A stretch of DNA of 57,629 nt from an uncultured Acetobacteraceae bacterium (GTDB lineage: Bacteria; Pseudomonadota; Alphaproteobacteria; Acetobacterales; Acetobacteraceae): the NCBI GenBank assembly GCA_903877125.1, contig CAIRCM010000092.1:1-57629 (forward strand), written 5' to 3'. This document shows positions 33,766 through 41,351 of this stretch, piece after piece. How positions within the stretch are numbered: the first letter of the stretch is position 1; every line of letters starts with the position of its first letter. A program made the position numbers and the translations under genes. Under the pieces are notes generated by a model, which was given only the letters and a program-made list of their open reading frames with translations, searched no databases and was not told the DNA's origin.

Positions 33766-34509
33766 CTACGCGAACGCCGCGCTCAGCGCGCCCAACGCAT
33801 TCAGCGCCGGCGGAAATCCTGAATAAGGCGCGGTCTGAATGATCGCTTCGATCACCTCGGTCTTGCTCAGGCCCATGTTCAGCGCCGACTGGCCGAACTT
33901 GCCCACCTGCTCCGGCAGCCGCAGCGCGGTGAAGCCGGCGACCGCGACCAAAGCGCGCTGGCGGCGCTCCAGGCCCGGTCGGAACCAGATCTCCCCATAA
34001 CCATACTGAATCGCCGTGGGATACAGCGCCCCGGTCGTCGGATTGTCCGGCGCCGCGTACCCCTGCGTCGCGCGTGCGCCATGCAGGCTCCGCATCAGTT
34101 CGGCACCGCGCGCCGTCAGTTCCTCCAGGCTCGCATCCTCCGGCGGATCGGCCGGGAAGGGGATGCCGCGATCGGCGAAAATCTCGGCCGCTAAAGCGAG
34201 CGTCTCCTCCGCGGCGGAAAACCCGGCATAAAGCGCGCATTGCACCAGGATTTCCCGAATGGCCACCGGGGTTAGTCCATGCGCCAGCCCCCCCACGATA
34301 TGCCGGCGCAGCGGTCGCAGCCGCGGAAAGGTCCCCAGCGCGGCGATCACGCACAGAAAGCGGTCGGCCACCCCCAGGCCAGGCCGATTCCAGACGCCGC
34401 CGAACACCGGTTCGGTCAGAAGATTGGCAAAACCGCGTTGTTGCGTGGCCTCGCCGAACAGGCGTTGCAGGGTTTCCTCGCCTTGGCGGCGAAGGTCTTG
34501 ACGGGTCAT
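33766..34509 (-). CDS. Tandem carboxymuconolactone decarboxylase-domain protein
   Basis: A 247-residue protein with two CMD domains. The first has NRPGLGVADRFLCVIAALG, LRRHIVGGLAHGLTPVAI and ILVQCALYAGF; the second has FRPGLERRQRALVAVAGFTA and KFGQSALNMGLSKTEVIE. Related proteins act on gamma-lactones in aromatic catabolism. No pathway genes adjoin. It is divergent from the lipoprotein at 34684. Confidence 0.85.
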   Translation of the reverse strand: MTRQDLRRQGEETLQRLFGEATQQRGFANLLTEPVFGGVWNRPGLGVADRFLCVIAALGTFPRLRPLRRHIVGGLAHGLTPVAIREILVQCALYAGFSAAEETLALAAEIFADRGIPFPADPPEDASLEELTARGAELMRSLHGARATQGYAAPDNPTTGALYPTAIQYGYGEIWFRPGLERRQRALVAVAGFTALRLPEQVGKFGQSALNMGLSKTEVIEAIIQTAPYSGFPPALNALGALSAAFA

Positions 34510-34683
34510 CTTGGAGCCTCCGGCATGTGTGCCGTCGATCCTACAACGGGATTCTCCATGCTGCGCAACCGCTTGTGATCGCGCGCCAGTGGCATCAAGG
34601 CATGGGTCACACTATGTAACGTCGAGGAAACCGGCCACGGGATACACTGAGGCCGTCGAGAATCCGACAAAGGAGATAATAGG

Positions 34684-35259
34684 ATGCGTCGTCTTGGCTT
34701 GCCGGCCGTGCTGACCGGAACCGCTTTGCTCGCGGGGTGCGTCGCTCCGCCGCCCGCCGGTCCAACAGTGATGGCGTTGCCGCCGCAGGGCAAATCCTTG
34801 GATCAGTTCCGTCAGGAGGACGGGTATTGCCGCCAAAGCGCGGCCCAAGGCAGCGGCGCGGCACAGACCACCGCGCAGGCGCAGAACAACGCCGTCGGCA
34901 CAGCCCTTGTTGGCACCGCATTGGGCGCCGCGGCGGGTGCGGCGATCGGCTCTGCCTCGGGCCAGGCTGGCGCCGGTGCGGCGATCGGCGCGGGGTCCGG
35001 CCTGTTGATCGGCAGCGCCATGGGCGCGAATCAGGCGGCCGGCGGCGGCTACTACGCCCAGCAGCAATATGACGCCGCCTATACCCAGTGCATGTACTCC
35101 TACGGAAACTCGGTGCAGAGCGCGCCGGTCGGCTATGCCGGACCCTACCCGTACCCATACCCCGCGGCCTATCCCGCACCTTACGGCTACGGCTATCCGC
35201 CCCCTGGCGTCGTGATCGGCGTCGGCGGCTATTACGGACCCCGCTGGCACCGCTACTAA
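34684..35259 (+). CDS. Glycine-zipper lipoprotein
   Basis: A 191-residue exported lipoprotein: a signal of 18 residues ends in the lipobox LLAGC with Cys19. Residues about 72-115 are a Gly/Ala zipper (AAGAAIGSASGQAGAGAAIG), likely to insert in or lie along the outer membrane, and the tail is Tyr/Pro/Gly-rich (YPYPYPAAYPAPYGYGYPPP). AAGGAG lies just upstream of ATG 34684. Family C copy 2 begins on the last base of its TAA stop. Role unknown; related proteins are structural or stress-related. Confidence 0.8.
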   Translation: MRRLGLPAVLTGTALLAGCVAPPPAGPTVMALPPQGKSLDQFRQEDGYCRQSAAQGSGAAQTTAQAQNNAVGTALVGTALGAAAGAAIGSASGQAGAGAAIGAGSGLLIGSAMGANQAAGGGYYAQQQYDAAYTQCMYSYGNSVQSAPVGYAGPYPYPYPAAYPAPYGYGYPPPGVVIGVGGYYGPRWHRY

Positions 35260-35430
35260 GGCAACGCGCAAAAATGACCGCTCCAAGTCGCGGCGGTCTC
35301 GTTACATCGTCATGGCCCGGCTCGTCCGGGCCACCTATAGCGGCACACTGCCACAACAGGTGGCCCGGACGAGCCGACCCCTATCGATTTGGGAGTGGTC
35401 GGCCGACTCGTTTAATTTTGGGCGTTGCCT
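35259..35430. mobile_element. 172-bp MITE with AGGCAACGC ends (family C, copy 2)
   Basis: Same ends as the 15839 copy: AGGCAACGCGCAAAAAT and AATTTTGGGCGTTGCCT. The core is longer, with a perfect 18-base inverted repeat, GGCTCGTCCGGGCCACCT at 35319-35336 and its complement at 35358-35375. Its left end overlaps the TAA stop of the glycine-zipper lipoprotein gene. Confidence 0.87.
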
Positions 35431-35449
35431 AACCCAAACCCCGCTGGCT

Positions 35450-36070
35450 TCAGCTAACCAGCTTCGCCAGCGCCGCCGCCAACTGATCCGGATCCATGTC
35501 GGCTCGGATGGGCGCGATAAACCGCCCGTCCGGACCCATCAGATACAACACCGAACTGTGATCCATCGAGTAATCGTCCGGACCAGGCCCGGTCCGGTGC
35601 TCGGCGTAATAAACCCGATACTCTTTTGCAACCGTCGCGATTTGCGCCGCGTTCCCCGTCAATCCTTGGATCCGCGTGCCGAACGCCGCGGCGAACTGCT
35701 TCACCACAGCCGGTGAATCCCGCTTGGGGTCGACCGTGATGAACAGCGGCGCGATCCGGTCCGCCTTGGGGCCAAGCTTGTCGAGCGCATCGGCAACAGC
35801 GTTCAGCGTGGTCGGACAGACGTCGGGGCAATACGTATAGCCAAAATACACCAGCATATATTTGCCCCGGAAATCGGTGTCCGCCACCGGCTTGCCGTCG
35901 CCGTTCGTCAGCGCGAACGGACCGCCGACCGTCAGCCCGGGTGCCGATCCGCCGGAAAACCAGATGTAGCCCCCGGCCCCGATCAGCAGCACCGCCATGA
36001 CCAGGCCCAGGATCGCGTAAACCCGGCCCGGGCCGCCGGAATGCCGGGTATCGTCAGTGTTCGTGGACAT
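35450..36070 (-). CDS. Sco1/SenC family copper chaperone
   Basis: A 206-residue thioredoxin-fold protein anchored by one helix (YAILGLVMAVLLIGAGGYIW, about 18-37). The copper ligands are Cys81 and Cys85 in YTYCPDVCPT and a later His in SMDHSSVLYL. Sco proteins deliver copper to the CuA site of cytochrome oxidase or act as thiol reductases. It is the last gene of the copper operon and its start overlaps the end of the CopD-cytochrome gene by 17 bases. Confidence 0.92.
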   Translation of the reverse strand: MSTNTDDTRHSGGPGRVYAILGLVMAVLLIGAGGYIWFSGGSAPGLTVGGPFALTNGDGKPVADTDFRGKYMLVYFGYTYCPDVCPTTLNAVADALDKLGPKADRIAPLFITVDPKRDSPAVVKQFAAAFGTRIQGLTGNAAQIATVAKEYRVYYAEHRTGPGPDDYSMDHSSVLYLMGPDGRFIAPIRADMDPDQLAAALAKLVS

Positions 36071-37898
36071 GAATGCCTCCCAAGGCCGAGGTGATGGGCT
36101 GGTCTCGCAGTGTCTTCAACGCCGATCTTAGCACGGCGGGGTCGTTCCAGTCCGGGCCGCCGGCACCATGCGCGACCCGCAGCCACCCCTGGGGATCGAT
36201 CAGGAACTCCCATCCGGCCAGGGCGTCGGCGCTGACGCCGGCAAGGGCGGCATAGGCGCCCCAGGCCGCCACGGTGGCCGAGGCGCAGCCATTGACCGGC
36301 AACGCCTGCCCCGCCACCCGGTCCAACCGCACGACCGCCGTGGCGTCGGTCGCTCGGGCAAACGTCGATGTGGTAACAATCCGGACGAAGCGGCCACGCA
36401 GATCGGTCAGACGATCGATCGCGTCGCTGGGGCAGGCGATGGGGAAATCCGGTGCGGGAACCGAATGGACCCATGCCCCGCTCAACTGCATCGACGCCCC
36501 GGCGTTCAGGCTCCGAACGTAATCGATGACCGCCCAGCGGTCCTCGGACGGCAAACCATCCCCAAAGCCGGGCATCGCCAGACCGCCTTCAGGACCCTCG
36601 ATTCCATGCGAAATCCACCAATAAAGCTCGCCGTCCCGATGCTCCCACAAATGCCCGGCGGTGAGGTCGGCAGGCTTGATGCGAAGCGCACTGGCGGCCG
36701 GCCCGTCGCCGCCGCCGCTGCCGTGACAGGCGGCGCAGTTGGCGGCGAAAACGCGCCGGCCCTGTTCGATGGAAATCGCCGTGAAACCGGTGGTGGAGAA
36801 CTGATAACTGGTGGGATAGGCCTCGACCAGCAGCAGCCCGAGGTCCGGCGCCTGCCAGACCGTCAGCCCGATCGCCGCCAGCACGGCGGCAATCCGGAAC
36901 CGGCGAAAGAACACACTGACGGCGACCGCGCCGATGCCCGCGCCAACCGCGATGATGGCCAGTGCCACATCGCCGCGCAGGTCGGGATCCGCAAGCACCG
37001 CCAGACTGGGGCGTGACGCGAAGGGCCAGACGGCCTGTTCGTGCACGCCGGGCACCAGCGAGGCCAATACCCCGGCGGCGAGAACCACCAGCAGACCGCA
37101 GCAGGCTTCCGTCGCGACCGAGACCATGAGCATTCGGCGTACCCGATCGGGATGGGCGCTATCGAGCCGGTCCGTGAGCGAGAGGCGGTTCCACAGCGCC
37201 AGCATCAGCATCGCCACGAACAACCCCAGTTTGACCAGGGCCGCCCGCCCATAATCGGTGCCGATCAGGGCCGGAAAACCGCCGATCAACGACATCGCCT
37301 GCACGAACGCCGTTGTGCCGATCGCCAGCACCGACATGATGCCGATGGGTGAAAACCGTTCCGCCGCCAGACGCCCCTCATGCGGCGGCAAGGTCCGCAG
37401 ACAGCACAGCATCGGCAACAATGAGCCCAGCCAGGCACCCGCCGCCAGCAGATGCACGGCCTCGGACGCGATCAGCCCACCCGCCCCATTGCCCTCCGCC
37501 GCTCCGGCATGACCGAGCGCACCCTGCATCGCCAGACCGGCGCCGGAAAGAACCATCGCGATCCAGCGCCCGCCGCCACGGATAAAGGACGCGCCGACCG
37601 CCGCCGCGATCAGCAGCAGGCGAAGGCCGAGAATATGCCCGAAGCGGGAATACATCAGCGTATCGGGAACCGCGGATGCCAGGTCCCACGAATCCGCGAA
37701 CACCGATGCCTGCACGGATAACCACGCCACACCCAGGACACCGGCAACGAGGCCGGCGGGCCGGGCATGCCGGGCACATGCGTCCCGCAAGCCCGCCGGC
37801 GCCACCAGATTGGCGAACACCAGCGTGCCGAACAGGCCCAGCAGTGCCGCCACGTGCAGACCTCGGAGCGCCGCCACTGCCAGGAGGTGCCGGTCCAT
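36054..37898 (-). CDS. CopD-family copper-import membrane protein fused to cytochrome c
   Basis: A 614-residue protein. The N-terminal half (about residues 1-365) has roughly nine membrane helices of the CopD family (SEAVHLLAAGAWLGSLLPML has the conserved His). A cytochrome c domain follows with the haem motif CAACHG and the Met-ligand region AMPGFGDGLPSEDRWAVIDY. The last 130 residues are another soluble segment, perhaps thioredoxin-like. It overlaps Sco1 and directly abuts copC. I infer copper import combined with periplasmic electron transfer. Confidence 0.85.
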   Translation of the reverse strand: MDRHLLAVAALRGLHVAALLGLFGTLVFANLVAPAGLRDACARHARPAGLVAGVLGVAWLSVQASVFADSWDLASAVPDTLMYSRFGHILGLRLLLIAAAVGASFIRGGGRWIAMVLSGAGLAMQGALGHAGAAEGNGAGGLIASEAVHLLAAGAWLGSLLPMLCCLRTLPPHEGRLAAERFSPIGIMSVLAIGTTAFVQAMSLIGGFPALIGTDYGRAALVKLGLFVAMLMLALWNRLSLTDRLDSAHPDRVRRMLMVSVATEACCGLLVVLAAGVLASLVPGVHEQAVWPFASRPSLAVLADPDLRGDVALAIIAVGAGIGAVAVSVFFRRFRIAAVLAAIGLTVWQAPDLGLLLVEAYPTSYQFSTTGFTAISIEQGRRVFAANCAACHGSGGGDGPAASALRIKPADLTAGHLWEHRDGELYWWISHGIEGPEGGLAMPGFGDGLPSEDRWAVIDYVRSLNAGASMQLSGAWVHSVPAPDFPIACPSDAIDRLTDLRGRFVRIVTTSTFARATDATAVVRLDRVAGQALPVNGCASATVAAWGAYAALAGVSADALAGWEFLIDPQGWLRVAHGAGGPDWNDPAVLRSALKTLRDQPITSALGGIHVHEH

Positions 37899-38255
37899 CT
37901 ATGGCAGGACCGAGAAGGTGAACTTGCCTTCCGTCTTATGCGTGTCCACCGATGTCGCGTGCCAGATCACGGTATAGGTCCCCGGTGGCAGTTTGGGCAG
38001 CTCGACAGCGAGATTCTCGATCGGCCCATCGGCATGCGCGTTGCCGGCGTTCAGGCGCTTGCCCGCGGCATCCAGCACCTGAATCGAGGAAAAATGCGGC
38101 TCCACCCCCTCGGTGAAGGTGATCCGAACCGTCGTTGGCGGGGCGCGCAACTCGGCCCCGGCCGAGGGGCTGGCGTGGTCGAGGAAGGCGTGCGCGAAAG
38201 CGGGGGGCGCCGCGAACAGCGCCCCCGCGATCAGGATGGTGCGGATCAGAACCAT
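37899..38255 (-). CDS. copC: CopC-family periplasmic copper-binding protein
   Basis: A 118-residue protein. After a signal peptide ending AFA, the mature end HAFLDHASPSAG supplies the copper-binding N-terminal His, and WHATSVDTHKTEG supplies further ligands; EGVEPHFSSIQVLD is the middle strand typical of CopC. It would hand copper to the CopD domain encoded immediately downstream. The long frame upstream is rejected; ATG 38255 slightly overlaps the outer-membrane protein gene. Confidence 0.9.
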   Translation of the reverse strand: MVLIRTILIAGALFAAPPAFAHAFLDHASPSAGAELRAPPTTVRITFTEGVEPHFSSIQVLDAAGKRLNAGNAHADGPIENLAVELPKLPPGTYTVIWHATSVDTHKTEGKFTFSVLP

Positions 38256-39199
38256 TGCGCCACCGGCTTGCCGAGACTGTTCGGCAAAAGATCGTCGAAA
38301 AAGAGATGGAACTGCACGATGAACCCGGGGTGGGAGCCGGATTGGCTGTTGCCTGGGAACAGTGCCTCGGCGGTCACGGCGTAGGTGGTGGCGGTGTAGT
38401 TGATGCCCGCGCCGAACAGGTACTGGGTGTTGCCGTTGTTCGGCCGCGATGCGGGGGATGACCATGCGACCTCCACCACAGGGGTCAGATTTCTCACGAA
38501 GGCCGGCAGGTGGTGATCCTGCACTTGGGTTTCCAGGTAGCGGATACTGTACTGCAACGACAAACCGCCCTGCCATTGGCGGGAGCCACCGTTGTTCGCA
38601 TTCCCGTTGAAATCGTATTTCAGCAGCCGGTCCGGCACCGACAGCCCGAACGTGCCGGTCACCGCCAAGGCCCGCAACGGCCCGATCGGCAGATCTCCCA
38701 ACCCCTTGCTGGCATACAGCGTCGGCGTGGTGGAGCCGACGTCGTCATTGCCGAGCGCCGCGCCGTTGGTACTGTTGGCGCCGGTGCGGGCGAATTGCCG
38801 CGTCACCCCGACCGAGGCCATGAATTCATGCGCGTCGTTGACATACACCTTGTATTTCAGCGTCGCCGCGAGGTTCTGCCAGCCGTTGAGCGTCTTCTGC
38901 CCAGGCGTGGCCAGCCACTGATAGCCGGTGTTGAGCGCGAAGCCGAAATTTTCGGTCAGGCGCTTGTCGATCTCGATCGTGGCGGACGATGCGATGGGGG
39001 AGGGGCCGCCGCTGCCGCTGGACTGCGGCAACCACATGAAGGTGGGCAGGCTCGCTTCGTCGGCGACGTTGGAATCGTCGATCAGCAGGGTGTTGATGAA
39101 CATGTGCGCACCGGCAACGCCGTGTGCATACGCAGTGGGGGACAGCAGCAGGGCACACGCCGCCGCCGCGCAAAGTGAACGAAACATGATGATATCCAT
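38246..39199 (-). CDS. Predicted outer-membrane beta-barrel protein of the copper operon
   Basis: A 317-residue protein with a signal peptide (SLCAAAACALLLSPTAYA, then HGVAGAH) and repeating amphipathic strands such as ENFGFALNTGYQWLATPG and NTQYLFGAGINYTATTYAV, ending in F as outer-membrane barrels do. I do not recognise a specific family. Position between DUF2946 and CopC suggests a role in copper passage or sensing at the outer membrane (inference). ATG 39199 or 39187 could be the start. Confidence 0.7.
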   Translation of the reverse strand: MDIIMFRSLCAAAACALLLSPTAYAHGVAGAHMFINTLLIDDSNVADEASLPTFMWLPQSSGSGGPSPIASSATIEIDKRLTENFGFALNTGYQWLATPGQKTLNGWQNLAATLKYKVYVNDAHEFMASVGVTRQFARTGANSTNGAALGNDDVGSTTPTLYASKGLGDLPIGPLRALAVTGTFGLSVPDRLLKYDFNGNANNGGSRQWQGGLSLQYSIRYLETQVQDHHLPAFVRNLTPVVEVAWSSPASRPNNGNTQYLFGAGINYTATTYAVTAEALFPGNSQSGSHPGFIVQFHLFFDDLLPNSLGKPVAQWF

Positions 39200-39227
39200 G
39201 GCTTGAGTGTGAGCGATAACGCGGAAC

Positions 39228-39590
39228 TCAGGCTTGGATCGGCGGTGCCCTCGGTTGAGCGCCGAGGCGCGTGGGGGACGGTGGGGCACTGGCCTCGGCC
39301 GGCAAGCCGGCCAGGGGGCGTCCGACGACGCGCGGCGTGGGGATCGACGGGCCGCTTGCCGGCAACGCGAACGCCACGCTGGCGACGGTCAGGCACAGCG
39401 GGCAAAGCGCGCAATCCGGCGTGTGCGGGCTGGAAGGCGTGCCGCTGCCGTCGTCCGAATGGCATAAGGTGGCGGTGGCGAGAACCGCCTCCGCATCCGA
39501 TCGCGGCAAGGGGGCGCTGACCCCGATCTGCATGACCAGCGCCAGCAGAGCGAGCAGCAATCCCAGCGAATGCGAGCGGCGCACCATCAT
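39228..39590 (-). CDS. DUF2946-type exported protein (copper locus)
   Basis: A 120-residue exported protein: a signal-like helix LGLLLALLALVMQIGV, then the Cys/His cluster LCHSDDG and HTPDCALCPLCLT that defines DUF2946, and a hydrophobic stretch. Proteins with this pattern are found beside copper and cobalt transport genes. It is first in the block running into the outer-membrane protein, CopC, CopD-cytochrome and Sco1. The two Cys pairs suggest metal binding, which is an inference. Confidence 0.75.
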   Translation of the reverse strand: MMVRRSHSLGLLLALLALVMQIGVSAPLPRSDAEAVLATATLCHSDDGSGTPSSPHTPDCALCPLCLTVASVAFALPASGPSIPTPRVVGRPLAGLPAEASAPPSPTRLGAQPRAPPIQA

Positions 39591-39685
39591 CGTGACACCG
39601 AAGATAACAGAAATGCCACGAACTGGCTACCGCCATCGCCGAACATCCGCTTGCACGGCGGCTCGTTGCACCGCAACATGGCAAC

Positions 39686-41080
39686 ATGACCCAGTACGAC
39701 GCGATAGTGATCGGCAGCGGCCCCGCGGGCCGCCGAGCCGCGATTCAGGCCGCCAAGGGCGGGATGTCGGTGCTCGTGGTGGAGAAAGGACGGCGGGTCG
39801 GCGGCGTTTCGGTCCATACCGGCACCATCCCGTCGAAGACCCTGCGGGAGACCGTCCTGAATCTCACCGGCTGGCGCGAACGTGGGTTCTACGGCTCCGC
39901 CTATCGCGTCAAGCACGACATCCAGGCCAAGGATCTGATGGCTCGGCTGCACATGACCCTCGATCACGAGGTCGACGTGCTGGAACATCAGTTCGCCCGC
40001 AACGGCGTGCACACGATGTTCGGCCGCGGCCGCTTCGTCGGGCCGCACGAAATCGAAATCACCTTGGACAACGGCGACGTGCGCGTCGTCACCGGCAACA
40101 AGATTCTGATCGCCGTGGGCACGCGTCCCTATCGTCCCGCGAACGTGCCGTTCAACGGCACCTCGGTGCTCGATAGCGATGAAATCGTCGAAATTCCCCG
40201 GCTGCCGCGCAGCCTCGCGGTGATCGGTGGCGGCGTGATCGGCGTGGAATACGCGACCATCTTCTCGGCACTCGATGTCGCCGTCACGCTGGTCGAATCC
40301 CGGGACCGTTTCCTGGAATTCGTCGATCACGAGCTGATCGAGGACTTCACCCACCAACTGCGCGACCGCGGCATGGCGATCCGCTTCGGGTCGGCGGTGG
40401 CGGAGTTCGCCTTTCATAACGACCACCCCGTCGTCACCCTGGAGAACGGGCGGACCATCCGCGCGGACATGATCCTCTACGCGGCCGGCCGGGTCGGCGC
40501 GACGGACAGCCTGAACCTCGGCTCCTGCGGGATCGAAACGGACGACCGTGGGCGAATCAAGGTCGATCCGCATACATTCCAGACCGCCGTGCCGCACATC
40601 TACGCCGCGGGGGATGCGATCGGATTTCCCAGCCTGGCCTCCACCTCGATGGAGCAGGGACGGATCGCCGCCTGCCACGCGCTGGGATTGCCGATGCCGC
40701 CCGCGCCGGAATTCTTCCCCTATGGCATCTACGCGGTGCCGGAAATCTCGACCGTCGGCATGAGCGAGGAAGAAGTCCGCCGCCGCGGCATTCATTATGA
40801 ATGCGGCATCGCTCGGTTTCGGGAAACCTCGCGCGGCCACATCATGGGGCTCAACACCGGCATGATGAAGCTGATCTTCTCGCTCAAGACCCGGCGCCTG
40901 CTGGGGGCCCATATCGTGGGAGAGGGCGCGACCGAGTTGGTGCATATCGGGCAGGCGGTGCTGAACCTGCGCGGCACGCTGGATTATTTCATCGAGAACA
41001 CGTTCAACTACCCGACCCTGGCCGAAGCCTACAAAATCGCCGCTCTCGATGCCTGGAACCGGATGCCGCACCCGACGTAG
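39686..41080 (+). CDS. sthA: Soluble NAD(P)+ transhydrogenase
   Basis: A 464-residue flavoprotein disulfide reductase fold. FAD motif IVIGSGPAGRRAAIQAAK, NAD(P) motif AVIGGGVIGVEYATIF and AAGDAIGFPSLASTSM are present. The position of the redox disulfide reads GGVSVHTGTIPSKTLRE, without the Cys pair, exactly as expected for SthA, which moves hydride between NADPH and NAD+ without a disulfide. The gene is of full length. A family A repeat begins at its TAG stop. Confidence 0.92.
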   Translation: MTQYDAIVIGSGPAGRRAAIQAAKGGMSVLVVEKGRRVGGVSVHTGTIPSKTLRETVLNLTGWRERGFYGSAYRVKHDIQAKDLMARLHMTLDHEVDVLEHQFARNGVHTMFGRGRFVGPHEIEITLDNGDVRVVTGNKILIAVGTRPYRPANVPFNGTSVLDSDEIVEIPRLPRSLAVIGGGVIGVEYATIFSALDVAVTLVESRDRFLEFVDHELIEDFTHQLRDRGMAIRFGSAVAEFAFHNDHPVVTLENGRTIRADMILYAAGRVGATDSLNLGSCGIETDDRGRIKVDPHTFQTAVPHIYAAGDAIGFPSLASTSMEQGRIAACHALGLPMPPAPEFFPYGIYAVPEISTVGMSEEEVRRRGIHYECGIARFRETSRGHIMGLNTGMMKLIFSLKTRRLLGAHIVGEGATELVHIGQAVLNLRGTLDYFIENTFNYPTLAEAYKIAALDAWNRMPHPT

Positions 41081-41351
41081 AGCGTGATCGCCAGAGGTGG
41101 AACCACACGGCGGCGTGAATCACGCGATCAAACAAAGACTTATACCGACCTGCGATGATTTGGACTCTCTCGACCGTCCAGTCTCCACCGTCATGCCGGC
41201 GTATGCCGGTATCCACGCCTTTGTTCCAGCACGAAAATCGTGGATGGTGGCATGCACCGCCATGACGTGAAGACGACCCTGGACGGTCGAATTCAAGGCG
41301 GACTGGTACTATAGAGCACGATAGGGTCAACTTGACCCGATCCCGCTCTAG
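41078..41351. repeat. Family A repeat interrupted by a nested element (locus 3)
   Basis: Left half from the TAG stop of sthA (GTAGAGCGTGATCGCC) to about 41142, right half a hairpin with GAGCACGATAGGGTCAA against TTGACCC and CTCTAG, ending at 41351. CTAG at 41348-41351 supplies the stop codon of the kinase on the other strand. Between them lies a nested element. Confidence 0.82.
41143..41308. mobile_element. Nested MITE-like element (family B, copy 2)
   Basis: The ends (TACCGACCTGC and GCGGACTGGTA) are imperfect inverted repeats. Inside, perfect 12-base arms TCGACCGTCCAG lie at 41170-41181 and 41279-41290 in inverted order. The central core begins CGTCATGCCGGCGTATGCCG, the same as in the 6090-6257 copy, but with a more diverged second arm. 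Confidence 0.6.

Noticed and set aside
39686-41080. Dihydrolipoamide dehydrogenase
   Set aside because: The redox disulfide Cys pair is absent and the surrounding HTGTIPSKTLRE matches soluble transhydrogenase.
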